Assembly (NCBI RefSeq): GCF_001641615.1
Contig: NZ_LRRU01000019.1
Coordinates: forward strand, 466,064 to 530,063
Direction: 5' to 3'
Source: Pseudoalteromonas gelatinilytica
GTDB lineage: Bacteria > Pseudomonadota > Gammaproteobacteria > Enterobacterales > Alteromonadaceae
Length of the DNA: 64,000 bases
The notes below the pieces were generated by a model, which ran no database searches, was not told the origin of the DNA, and worked only from the letters and a program-made list of their open reading frames with translations. The translations under genes and the position numbers were made by a program. Positions within the stretch are counted from its first letter, which is position 1. Each line of letters starts with the position of its first letter. Positions 16,726 through 25,941 of the stretch are shown piece after piece.

Positions 16726-19700
16726 ATGAACCAAGATTTGATCGCACCAGTAAAAACTGCAGAGTTACTGAAAGCACTGGACAATGTTGCAACTCCAGTA
16801 AAAGTTGCTAAAAAATTAGTTGTATCCAGCAACTTGGCAGAGAGTGAATATCAGTTTTACAAGATAGATAGTCTGACTCACTTTTCTGAGGAACCTCGGA
16901 GGGAAGCTCTTGAAAATGTTTACAGCAGTATTCGTTTTTCTGGAGCCAGCCTTGTGTACCTTTTACATGGTAGTTCTTCTGGTGTTGATCTTTATCTTGG
17001 TATCGCTCGGAGCCACCAACACAAGCCTCCGGCTTTAAGTGTAAAAAATATAGCTGACTCCATTCTTAAGCCGGTTTTTGAAGGGAACTTTAGAGGTAGC
17101 AAACTTCATCAAGTTGATGAGAAGCATGAGTTACTGAGTAAACTTGAAAGATTTAAGCATGTTGGTGTTTTGCAGGGGGCCGTTGGTAACCAGGAGCAGG
17201 GCGAAAACAATTTTTTCCAAGGTATGGATAGGCTCGTTGATGTGATGTTGGGTCAAGAATTTTGCCTTGCTATAACTGCATCAGCGATGTCGCATGAGAA
17301 ACTGCTAGAGCTGGAACAGATCGTTCATCAAGGTTATGCGCTATTTGCCCCCCTTTCTAAGATGTCATATCAACAAGGAAAAAATAGTGGAGAAGGCCGC
17401 AATCTTGGTGACAGTATTACGAAGTCTAAAGGTTATAACTATTCAAAGAATAACGGTGAAAGTGATTCAGAAACGTCAGGTACGAGTAAGGCTACAAGCT
17501 CTGGAAGTGTATCGGATACAGGGTCTGTAGGTAAGTCAAAGTCGACTAATAGTGGTGAATCCTGGGGTAGTAATTTATCCGAAAGCAAGGGATTAAATAA
17601 AGGTATATCAGTTAACTCTGGGAAGAGCCAGACAGTTTCAACAGAAATACACAATCGAAAAGCGCAGCAATGGCTCACATATATTGATGAGGTCTTATTG
17701 CCTAGAATTGACTACGGGCGCAGTCGAGGAGGGTTTGTCTCAGGGATCTCGTTGTTTGCCACTAGCCACCATTCGCTATTAACCCTAAGTAATACGGCTA
17801 TGTCAGTTTTTTCAGGTAACTCTGGCAACTGTTACCCTTTACACTTTATGTCGGTTAGTGAATACCCTTCCATTGTTAATGAGCTAAGAAACCTACAAAT
17901 ACCAACTATTGAACTGAATAACCGGCAGAAAGAGCCAAATGGCTATCTTTTTCATCACCTAAAGTCCCGTTTGGTTGAAAGAGATAGAGTTATCATGGGA
18001 ACGTATTGTTCTCCTCGTGAACTATCCCTTATCGCTGGATTGCCTCAGAAAGAAGTGGCGGGTATCGCTTTAAATGAAGAAGTGAACTTCGGTTTGAACC
18101 CACCTCAAGTTGATGAAGGTAGTAAACTAGTTTTAGGGGAACTTGTCCAAGACGGCAGAAGTATCCCTAATAATGATGTAAGCCTGAATATTTCAGAGCT
18201 GAACAAGCATATGTTTATTGCCGGTGTTACGGGAAGTGGTAAAACGACTACTTGTCATCATCTCCTTAGAGAAGCCAAGCTTCCATTTTTGGTCATAGAG
18301 CCGGCGAAGACTGAATACCGAACATTGATGGAAGAGTTTGATGATCTTCTGATTTTTACACCGGGACGAGATGATCTTGGGGCATTTAGATTGAATCCAC
18401 TTGAACTAATGCCCGGTGAGTCAATTTCGGCCCGAGTCGATATTCTAAAGGCTAGTTTTGCCGCTTCTTTCGACATGGAAGCAGCTATACCACAAGTTCT
18501 GGAAGCTGCTATTTATCGCTGTTACGAAAAGATGGGGTGGAATTTGACGACGTCCCGACATCCAGAGTTCCCGAATCCCTTTGCTGAAAATGTTTATCCC
18601 TTCCCTATCATACAGGACTTGTTGGAAGCAAGTAAAGACGTCATTGAAGAGCAGGGCTTTGATACTAGGTTGCGGGATGACTATATAGGCTCCATAAAAG
18701 CCCGTCTGCAGGGTTTGTTGGTCGGCTCTAAGAAGCAAATATTCAATACCCTGCGTTCTATCGATTTTGCGGCACTATTAAAACGAAGAGTGGTTATTGA
18801 GCTTGAAGAGATCCGTAATGGAGCAGAGAAGTCTCTGATTATGGCTTTTATCATGACCAATATGGTTCAAGCCTTGAAGAATGAGCATAGAATAAATCCT
18901 GGCTTTAGGCATTTGACTCTTATTGAGGAAGCTCACCGCTTGCTTGCTCACCCGGAACCGTCAGAAAGCAATAATAAAAAACAGGCAGTAGAAATGTTTG
19001 CTGACATGCTGGCTGAAATCAGAAAGTACGGAGAGGGCTTGATAATTGTTGATCAGATACCGAGCAAGTTAACACCCGAAGTATTGAAGAGCACAAATAC
19101 CAAGATAGTTCATAAGTTGTTTGCCCAAGACGATAAGGATGCAATTGGTAACACAATAGCTCTTGAAAAAGATCAGAAGACGTATCTTTCAAGGTTGGAT
19201 GTAGGGCATTGCGTTGTGTTTAGCCAGGGGTGGCAAAAAGCTGTACAGGTTCAAGTTAAGGTAGAACCGGCGTTGGTAACTCAAGCGGACCTTCCACTAA
19301 ATAAGGTTGAAAAAGTGATTAGGGATAGGTTTATCGAGTTCTGCCAATTGCCTACCAGTCGAAGGCTACTGCCAATGTTAAGCCATTCTGGACTAAGTTC
19401 GATTAGCACAACACAGGTTAGCGATTTACTTAAATTCTCTCTGGAGACGGATCTGTTTTTCTGCTGGGAGAAGTTTTTGCTAGAGCAAAGTGAATCCAAT
19501 AAGGAGAAGTTAACTCAATCTATAAAAGAGGGAATTGAACTTACTGGGAGTACGGAAATCGTTATCAACCATATTCTTTTTCATATTTACCCGCCAGTAC
19601 AAGGACACGATGAGTCAACTCAGCATTGGCGATCTAGGCTTGATTCTACGGTTAATTGCTTGCTTCAAAAAGAAAGCTTTTTATTTGCACGATTGAATTT

Positions 19701-19728
19701 GAATAGTTCATATAGGAGAAAAATGTAA
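16726..19728 (+). CDS. HerA/DUF87-type ATPase with Ser/Gly-rich linker
   Basis: This 1,000-residue P-loop ATPase belongs to the HerA/FtsK-like group, proteins that form hexameric DNA pumps. Walker A is GVTGSGKT (500-507). The segment PFLVIEPAKTEYRTL is typical of HerA-like motors in defence loci. Walker B ends with E734/E735 (LIEEAHR), and IIVDQIPSKL follows. The N-terminal half has a domain of about 215 residues, then a low-complexity Ser/Gly/Asn-rich stretch (about 220-305) that is probably flexible, then another globular segment. It lies 28 bp after the first vWA gene, and its stop shares a base with the next start (TAATG). In this context it is the likely DNA translocase of the system. 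Confidence 0.82.
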   Translation: MNQDLIAPVKTAELLKALDNVATPVKVAKKLVVSSNLAESEYQFYKIDSLTHFSEEPRREALENVYSSIRFSGASLVYLLHGSSSGVDLYLGIARSHQHKPPALSVKNIADSILKPVFEGNFRGSKLHQVDEKHELLSKLERFKHVGVLQGAVGNQEQGENNFFQGMDRLVDVMLGQEFCLAITASAMSHEKLLELEQIVHQGYALFAPLSKMSYQQGKNSGEGRNLGDSITKSKGYNYSKNNGESDSETSGTSKATSSGSVSDTGSVGKSKSTNSGESWGSNLSESKGLNKGISVNSGKSQTVSTEIHNRKAQQWLTYIDEVLLPRIDYGRSRGGFVSGISLFATSHHSLLTLSNTAMSVFSGNSGNCYPLHFMSVSEYPSIVNELRNLQIPTIELNNRQKEPNGYLFHHLKSRLVERDRVIMGTYCSPRELSLIAGLPQKEVAGIALNEEVNFGLNPPQVDEGSKLVLGELVQDGRSIPNNDVSLNISELNKHMFIAGVTGSGKTTTCHHLLREAKLPFLVIEPAKTEYRTLMEEFDDLLIFTPGRDDLGAFRLNPLELMPGESISARVDILKASFAASFDMEAAIPQVLEAAIYRCYEKMGWNLTTSRHPEFPNPFAENVYPFPIIQDLLEASKDVIEEQGFDTRLRDDYIGSIKARLQGLLVGSKKQIFNTLRSIDFAALLKRRVVIELEEIRNGAEKSLIMAFIMTNMVQALKNEHRINPGFRHLTLIEEAHRLLAHPEPSESNNKKQAVEMFADMLAEIRKYGEGLIIVDQIPSKLTPEVLKSTNTKIVHKLFAQDDKDAIGNTIALEKDQKTYLSRLDVGHCVVFSQGWQKAVQVQVKVEPALVTQADLPLNKVEKVIRDRFIEFCQLPTSRRLLPMLSHSGLSSISTTQVSDLLKFSLETDLFFCWEKFLLEQSESNKEKLTQSIKEGIELTGSTEIVINHILFHIYPPVQGHDESTQHWRSRLDSTVNCLLQKESFLFARLNLNSSYRRKM

Positions 19729-20402
19729 TGTTAGGTCCGTTAGTAAATGCTGCTGTATCTATTGGTTCCTCTGTTTGTAGTGCCATTGGTGCGGCATGTT
19801 CGTCACTTGGTAGTGGTCTTGCAACCACAGGAAAAGTCATTATTAATGCAATTCAGGTTGGTTTGCCGATTGCAGAAAAAGTGTTTACAGCCGTAGACCT
19901 TGTGGCTAAAGCCTGGGGGATTTTTACAGAGGATCACAAAGAAGATGATTTGTACGACCTGGGTATGCGAGCTGAACAAGCTTCAATGAACGGAGTTAAG
20001 TCAGATAACTTTGATTCATATCAGGAGTATATCGATCATCTTCGGAATGATATCGAACTTAAGTCAAATCCTTCACTTCGTGATGAAGATAAGTTGAAGT
20101 ACGGCGCTCTTGGTACTGCAATAGCAATGAAAGGTATTAGTGACAAGTATCAAGTCGAAATCCCGGATTCGTTCTGGTTATCAGGTGTAAATATGAATCT
20201 TCAGCCTGAACAGTTCAAGCCTCTCTTGGACATATTTGAGTCAGAGAAAGTAGCTCCTAAGCTGGAAGACTTCAATAAAGGAAAACTTCCATTTAGTGAA
20301 CACGAAAAAATCTATGATGTACTTGAAAGCTACCTTGGAGAATCTATGACAGCTAAAGAAGTTGAGCAGTTTTTTGCTGATGCCAAGAAAAACTCAGCCT
20401 AG
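19728..20402 (+). CDS. Small protein with hydrophobic Gly/Ala-rich N-terminus, unknown
   Basis: No family is recognised. The 224-residue protein opens with about 60 residues rich in Gly, Ala, Ser and Val (for example AAVSIGSSVCSAIGAACSS) that could form one or two membrane-inserting or amphipathic helices. An acidic, helical soluble region follows. There is no classical signal peptide with a charged n-region. Start and upstream stop overlap as TAATG, so it is made together with the HerA-like ATPase. A protein of this shape in a defence operon could be a membrane-acting effector or an anchor for the ATPase; neither is shown. Confidence 0.6.
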   Translation: MLGPLVNAAVSIGSSVCSAIGAACSSLGSGLATTGKVIINAIQVGLPIAEKVFTAVDLVAKAWGIFTEDHKEDDLYDLGMRAEQASMNGVKSDNFDSYQEYIDHLRNDIELKSNPSLRDEDKLKYGALGTAIAMKGISDKYQVEIPDSFWLSGVNMNLQPEQFKPLLDIFESEKVAPKLEDFNKGKLPFSEHEKIYDVLESYLGESMTAKEVEQFFADAKKNSA

Positions 20403-20420
20403 CTAAGGGGTATAATTTAA

Positions 20421-21014
20421 ATGGAATTAGAGCAAATCAATAATCATGTTTCGATTCTGAATGTAGTACTTGATGGTTCAGGAAGTATGTCGGTGTTTGG
20501 AAAGGGGCCTTTGCAGGTCAATCTAGCGCGCTTTGTGCAGCAGTATATTGAACAAAAATCCGCTCAAATTTTTGAGAGTATTGAAGTGAACTTTTTCCTA
20601 TTTAGAGAGCAGGTCAAGCTGTTGGAAAATGGTATCGATAGTGGGCAGTGCTCTATTTCTTTTGAAGGTGGCGCAGAAAGCAAAAGCCTGTCTAACTTCT
20701 TGAAGTACTTGCCAAGTCAAAGCAAAGTACTGCTTTTTAGTGACGGTTTCTGCTTGGATGATCAAGTGTCGGAAGTAGTAAATCAGAATGCTATTGACTT
20801 CAATTTGGTTGCTGTTGGACCGGATAGCCCTCCCCTTGAAAGGTATAGAAGCGAATACTTTCATGTCGCGAAAAGTGAAAGCCTACCTGCCCTTTTACAA
20901 AATTTACTTTATAAGTCAGAAGGTAACACTCTACCGCATAAGATCAGTACTAATTGGGAGATGGAAGAAGCTCTGTTTCTGCAAACGCAGAATGACGATG
21001 ATGACTGGGAGTAG
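20421..21014 (+). CDS. Second vWA domain protein
   Basis: This 197-residue vWA protein is distinct from the one at 16,017. MIDAS residues are D18-G-S20-G-S22 (LDGSGSMS) and the Asp in LFSDGF. The domain covers almost the whole protein, with a short acidic tail ending in a run of Asp residues. It lies 11 bp before the kinase gene and very likely partners it, as TerY-P vWA proteins and kinases are adjacent in many genomes. Having two vWA proteins in one operon suggests two different docking roles. Confidence 0.85.
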   Translation: MELEQINNHVSILNVVLDGSGSMSVFGKGPLQVNLARFVQQYIEQKSAQIFESIEVNFFLFREQVKLLENGIDSGQCSISFEGGAESKSLSNFLKYLPSQSKVLLFSDGFCLDDQVSEVVNQNAIDFNLVAVGPDSPPLERYRSEYFHVAKSESLPALLQNLLYKSEGNTLPHKISTNWEMEEALFLQTQNDDDDWE

Positions 21015-21025
21015 ATGGGAGCGCA

Positions 21026-22585
21026 ATGAAAATAAAAGATACGTTGTTGGAATCTGACTTTCCGCTCGATGTGGATGATGAGCATTTCCATCGTCATGAG
21101 CTTACTGAAATATTAACTAGTGGTGGGCAGGGTGTAGTGTGTAAAACAAATGATCCTGAGCTGTTGGTTAAGCTACCGCTGGCTGATGCTGCGACAAGGA
21201 AGATGTTGACGGATCCTAATGAAATAGAAAGGCACAAAAGAAAATACCTAGGTTTGAGTTTGTTGCCTATCCCAGAAGATATTCCACTGGCGTTACCTGC
21301 AGCGAGCCTGTCAGATACTGCAGGCTATATAATGCCACTTGTCGGGGGGATGGTTGAGTTCGGGGAGCAGTTTTTTTTAAAAAAAGCTCAAGCGAAGGCT
21401 ATGTACAAAGAGCGTGAAATACCTAACTGGTTATCTAAGTTGTTTGAGCAAGAAGATGAAATCAAAAAGGGAAAGGGAAATTACTTCAGTTTAGAAATCA
21501 TTCATTACCTTAATGGTGGGGGCCTACGTAGAAGACTTACGGCCTTAACAAAATGTGCGTCGATACTTGCAAGATTGCACGCACATGGTTTTGTCTATGT
21601 GGATCTTTCTCCGGGAAACGTCTTTATCTCAGATAGTATTGAGCACTCGGAGGTATGGATGATCGATGCTGACAACCTTCGTTATGAAGGAACAGAAGGC
21701 ACCAACTATTTTACCCCTGGATATGGAGCGCCAGAAGTAGTTCAGGAGAGAGGTAATGCAAGTCAGTTATCTGACAGCTATGCCTTTGCAGTCATGGTAT
21801 TTATTCTGTTGTCTATGACCAATCCGTTTGATGGCATTGCTCTGGAGAGTAATGATGACGAAGGCGATTGGGCTGATGAAGACGAATGGGGCTGTGATTT
21901 TGGGGGCGGCGACTCGGAACTCTCGGCGGATAAGAAAAAGGAGTTTGGTATGCTTTCTTTTGTTGACGATATAAATGACAACAGCAATGAGGCTCCAAAT
22001 AGGGGGCTTCCTCGGCAGTTAGTTTTGACTGAACAACTGAAAGTTTGTTGTCAAAAAACGTTAGGAGAGGGAAGAACAGAGCCGAGAAAAAGAACACATA
22101 TGTACCTATGGGCCACTGCACTAGCACAGGCTGAGGATGTAACAATAGCCTGCAAAGGCTGTGGTATGACTTATTATCCTCACCAAACAGAGTGCCCTTA
22201 TTGTCAAAGTACATTGCCTAGCTATGTAAAAATGACGGCATATTCAGACCAAACAAAACAAACTGTGGTTTGGGAATGGGTTAGAGAGGTTAGTGAAGAT
22301 AAAGTTCTAAGGGTACCACAACGCCTAGGCCTACCTTTTTCTTTGAAAGATAACGCTAAAAGTTTCATAGAGATACAAAAACGCAAACAACAATTTGTCA
22401 TAAAGTGTTTAGATGAGTCGCTATTAGTTCATTGGGCGACAAGCTCTGAGAATGATGGTGAGTTTAGAAGACTTGCCGGTGATTTAGTGTTTACGCCCGA
22501 GATTGGAAATGATGGCTTGTATCTTTACATAGAGAGTACAAACTCAAGGCTAATTCACTTACAGCTGTGTGGGGAAAGAGCATGA
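21026..22585 (+). CDS. TerY-P-type protein kinase with C-terminal zinc ribbon
   Basis: This is a 519-residue Ser/Thr-type protein kinase. The glycine loop is SGGQG (32-36), the ATP-binding Lys is probably K49, the catalytic loop reads YVDLSPGN with D193 and N198, and the metal-binding element is DAD (214-216) in place of DFG. An acidic insertion lies near residues 270-300. A zinc ribbon follows, with Cys at 376, 379, 390 and 393, then a C-terminal beta-rich region. A kinase fused to a zinc ribbon is the form known from TerY-P triads. GGGAG precedes the ATG at 21026, and the stop overlaps the next gene as ATGA. Probable substrates are other operon products; the phosphatase at 34,389 would reverse the mark. 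Confidence 0.87.
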   Translation: MKIKDTLLESDFPLDVDDEHFHRHELTEILTSGGQGVVCKTNDPELLVKLPLADAATRKMLTDPNEIERHKRKYLGLSLLPIPEDIPLALPAASLSDTAGYIMPLVGGMVEFGEQFFLKKAQAKAMYKEREIPNWLSKLFEQEDEIKKGKGNYFSLEIIHYLNGGGLRRRLTALTKCASILARLHAHGFVYVDLSPGNVFISDSIEHSEVWMIDADNLRYEGTEGTNYFTPGYGAPEVVQERGNASQLSDSYAFAVMVFILLSMTNPFDGIALESNDDEGDWADEDEWGCDFGGGDSELSADKKKEFGMLSFVDDINDNSNEAPNRGLPRQLVLTEQLKVCCQKTLGEGRTEPRKRTHMYLWATALAQAEDVTIACKGCGMTYYPHQTECPYCQSTLPSYVKMTAYSDQTKQTVVWEWVREVSEDKVLRVPQRLGLPFSLKDNAKSFIEIQKRKQQFVIKCLDESLLVHWATSSENDGEFRRLAGDLVFTPEIGNDGLYLYIESTNSRLIHLQLCGERA

Positions 22586-25500
22586 AGCTAGAACACTTTA
22601 GCAGTATGCCGAGTTTTTTTGATGATGTTTGGGCTGTTCCAGAAGACAAAGAAGCATCGATTAAACTAGGTCTTGCAAAGCTGTCTATTGCTTCGGATGG
22701 AGAGAGTTTGCGTATTGTAACTCGAATGAAGCGTCACTTGGTGCGCCTTCAAGACCAGGCATTAATGTCGGACATTACTCATTACTTGAAGCGAAATACA
22801 GCCCATCTTGCTGAAGTTTGCAGGATAGCTAAAAATGGGCACATTCAACTTCAAATTGCTTTTTTTAATGGAGATTTGCTTGACCTCGATGAAGTCGATA
22901 TTAACCTGGATAGTGAGTTACTAGCGAGGGCAAATAAATTGGGTCTTAGGTCGCCGGATTTGAGTGCTCTTGCAAACTTATTAGAAGATAAATGTACCCT
23001 CAAAGGCAGTATCTACGAAGAAGGGGAGTATTATTTTCCTCTCTTAACTGGTAGAGCTTCTGGTGCTATATGGAAAGGAAATGGATCTGAAGAAGAGCAA
23101 GAGGTGTTGCTTGATAATGGCTTTTCACTACTTGGGGATAACGTGCAGCTTGCTGTTAAGCAGAGTGATACGCTGGGAAGCTTGACTGCATCGCGCATAT
23201 CAAGTGGTTGGAGTCAGAAAGCACTAGGTGCAATTCGACTGGCAAAAGGGCAGATCAGCCTGTCTGATGGGGATAAAAAACTACAAGAACTCTCCAAGCA
23301 CCTGTTGAAATCTTTGTTGGAAGATGAAAGTCACTCTAGTTACCTAAAAACATGGGATAAATATGGTGATATTGAAGGAGAATTGCTTTTAGAAAGGGCT
23401 AGAGCTGTAGGTTACTTACCTATTCCTTCAGAAAAAGCTTTAGAGGTTGTCCCTGGAGGAGTGAAAATATTCTTTCATGAAAACCTCCCTAGAGGAATAG
23501 TAAAGGGTTCTCAATTAGAGGTTGTGGATCAAATGCCAGTTTATCTTGATGATCAGGAGATGGACTGGAAAACTTACAGCGAGTTTCTTCTTGAGTCTTC
23601 TAATCCCCAATCTAGTCATAATTTAAATGCAGCCCAAAAGGTTGTAGGCCAAGTAGTTGAAGTAAAGGCTCGGGGTGAAAGCTGGATTACTTTAGATCTT
23701 GAGCAAAAACCATTACAGGGTGTCCACGCACTGGTTTTGTCGATAAATGGCGACAAGATTCAGGTAGAAAGACGGATGCTGGCACGGAAACTGATTTTGG
23801 AGGGCAATAGTGCAAACCCGCAGCTTGGACTATTAATAGAGGAAGAGGGAAAGCCAAGCATAGCTAAACGACACAATACTATTGCCCCGTTAACCGCTTT
23901 TGTTCAGGAAAAAGTGTTTGCTCACCCGCCGACACCTAGCCAGGAACTGGCAATAAAGGTCGCATTAAATACACCAGATATTGCCTTGATCCAAGGCCCC
24001 CCAGGGACAGGAAAAACCACGGTTATAGCGGCAATAATTGAACGACTTAACCAAGAGTATAGAAAGACAGGAAATTACAAAGGACAAATACTGGTATCGG
24101 GTTTTCAGCATGATGCTGTTGAAAATCTATTAGCTCGTTTGAGTATTAACTCACTTCCATCGGTCAAATTTGGGAAGAAATCCGGGACTGAGTTTAGCCC
24201 AGATAGGGTAGACCAGAAGATTGAAAGCTGGTGTGATAGTATTGCAGACAACCTACGAAAGCAAAATCCACAACTAGCATCTTCGGAGTCTCTAAGAGTA
24301 GTTAGGAGTAAGCTGGCGCTGTATCAAGCGTCTCCCACAAATGAAATTGCTCTAAGTTTGTTGAAGCGGCTTCAAGAGTTCTCTGATGTTTCATTAGATC
24401 ATGATCTAAGCCAAAGAATCAGTTATATGATTAAAGAACTAGGTGATGCTGAGAATGGTGCAATCTCTGAAACGATTTCACATGTGCTGGCCCTACGGTG
24501 CCATGAGCGATCTTTTAAAGATGATGGTCCCGAAAGGGCAATGGCATTGTATCGAGAGATGGAAGATATACTCGATAGCGCAGAATTGGCATTGCTTAGA
24601 ACCGCATCAATTTGGAATGAAAGTAAGGAGCTAAAGTTCCTCCCCGAACTGAGAGCATTAAGAAGCGACCTACTTAAGCGTTATAGCCGCAAGCGGGCCT
24701 ATCGAGTGTCAAAGCCTAGAGAAGATGTATTGGCAATAGTTAATCAATCAATTGAAACTTTGTCAAAATCAAAACAGTTCTCTGAGCGTACGGATAATGC
24801 ATTGGTAGACTTTCTTTATGAATTGGACAACAACAAGGATGGGATAAAAAGAAGTCTAGCGGAGTACAACGCGGTCTTTGGAGCGACAGTTCAGCAGTCA
24901 ATGGGCCAAGATATTCGAAGTGTAAAGCTAGATAGCGGAGTAGGAGCGAAGCGCTTGTCATATGATACCGTGATCATTGATGAGGCCGCACGCTGCAGTC
25001 CTAGGGACCTTCTAATACCACTTTCTCAAGCAGAAAAGCGAATTATTTTGGTTGGTGATCACCGCCAGCTACCACACATCATTGATGAGGAAATAGCTCG
25101 TCAGCTGGAAGAAGGTGAGCAGACAAAAACAGAAGAAAGTATGTTTGAGTATTTGTTCAGTCGCCTCAAAAAGTTAGAAAGCGCAGATGGTTACCAACGA
25201 ACAGTTACATTAGATGCTCAATTTCGTAGTCATCCTTTATTGGGTGAATTTGCTAGTAAGTATTTTTATGAGCCAAGCAATGAAGGGTATGAGTCGCCAT
25301 TACCTGCCAGATTATTCGGACAAAGCTTAAAGGGTGTTGAAGATAAAGCGTGTGCTTGGATGCATATACCTAATCGACAAGGTGGTGAGAAACGAGATAG
25401 TTCACGTAGTGGATATCGGTCATGTGAAGCGGAAGCAATAGCCGAAAAGGTCAATGAGTGGTTAGTCTCGCAGGAGGGTAAGGAGCTGAGTTTTGGAGTT

Positions 25501-25941
25501 ATCAGTTTTTATAAAGCGCAAGTTAATGCAGTTTTTAAGGCCTTGAGTAAATACGGCATAACGACAAAAGAACGCGGTGAGTGGGAAGTAAAGGATGAAT
25601 ACCGGATGCTTCCTTCGGGTGAAGAAAGGTTAAGAATAGGTACTGTCGATTCGTTTCAAGGAATGGAATTTGATGTTGTATTTTTGTCAATGGTTCGGAC
25701 ACAAGACCTACTGAAAAACTCAAGTTACTTAGAACAAAATTGTGAGGATAGAAAAGAGCAGGCAAAAGTATTTGGTCATCTAATGTCACCAAATCGTTTA
25801 TGTGTCAGCGTAACCCGGCAAAAAAAACTGTTAGTAGTTGTAGGAGATATAGATCTTGCTGACCATTCAATTGCTAAACAAGCAGTGCCGGCTCTGTATG
25901 GTTATTGTCAGTTGGTTAAAGAACGAGGGGTGGTGTTGTGA
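22582..25941 (+). CDS. SF1B UPF1/DNA2-like helicase
   Basis: This is a 1,119-residue superfamily 1 helicase. Its N-terminal 400 residues are unassigned and the motor occupies the rest. Walker A is GPPGTGKT (472-479), motif II is DEAA (D800, E801) in VIIDEAARCSP, then GDHRQLPH (motif III), QFRSHP (motif IV), TVDSFQGMEFD (motif V) and SVTRQKK (motif VI). About 300 residues with helical content separate motifs I and II, as in UPF1-like enzymes carrying 1B/1C insertions. I use the ATG at 22582 (GGGGA six bases before, ATGA overlap with the kinase stop); a GTG at 22567 is in frame but less likely. It probably unwinds DNA or RNA for the system. Confidence 0.88.
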   Translation: MKLEHFSSMPSFFDDVWAVPEDKEASIKLGLAKLSIASDGESLRIVTRMKRHLVRLQDQALMSDITHYLKRNTAHLAEVCRIAKNGHIQLQIAFFNGDLLDLDEVDINLDSELLARANKLGLRSPDLSALANLLEDKCTLKGSIYEEGEYYFPLLTGRASGAIWKGNGSEEEQEVLLDNGFSLLGDNVQLAVKQSDTLGSLTASRISSGWSQKALGAIRLAKGQISLSDGDKKLQELSKHLLKSLLEDESHSSYLKTWDKYGDIEGELLLERARAVGYLPIPSEKALEVVPGGVKIFFHENLPRGIVKGSQLEVVDQMPVYLDDQEMDWKTYSEFLLESSNPQSSHNLNAAQKVVGQVVEVKARGESWITLDLEQKPLQGVHALVLSINGDKIQVERRMLARKLILEGNSANPQLGLLIEEEGKPSIAKRHNTIAPLTAFVQEKVFAHPPTPSQELAIKVALNTPDIALIQGPPGTGKTTVIAAIIERLNQEYRKTGNYKGQILVSGFQHDAVENLLARLSINSLPSVKFGKKSGTEFSPDRVDQKIESWCDSIADNLRKQNPQLASSESLRVVRSKLALYQASPTNEIALSLLKRLQEFSDVSLDHDLSQRISYMIKELGDAENGAISETISHVLALRCHERSFKDDGPERAMALYREMEDILDSAELALLRTASIWNESKELKFLPELRALRSDLLKRYSRKRAYRVSKPREDVLAIVNQSIETLSKSKQFSERTDNALVDFLYELDNNKDGIKRSLAEYNAVFGATVQQSMGQDIRSVKLDSGVGAKRLSYDTVIIDEAARCSPRDLLIPLSQAEKRIILVGDHRQLPHIIDEEIARQLEEGEQTKTEESMFEYLFSRLKKLESADGYQRTVTLDAQFRSHPLLGEFASKYFYEPSNEGYESPLPARLFGQSLKGVEDKACAWMHIPNRQGGEKRDSSRSGYRSCEAEAIAEKVNEWLVSQEGKELSFGVISFYKAQVNAVFKALSKYGITTKERGEWEVKDEYRMLPSGEERLRIGTVDSFQGMEFDVVFLSMVRTQDLLKNSSYLEQNCEDRKEQAKVFGHLMSPNRLCVSVTRQKKLLVVVGDIDLADHSIAKQAVPALYGYCQLVKERGVVL

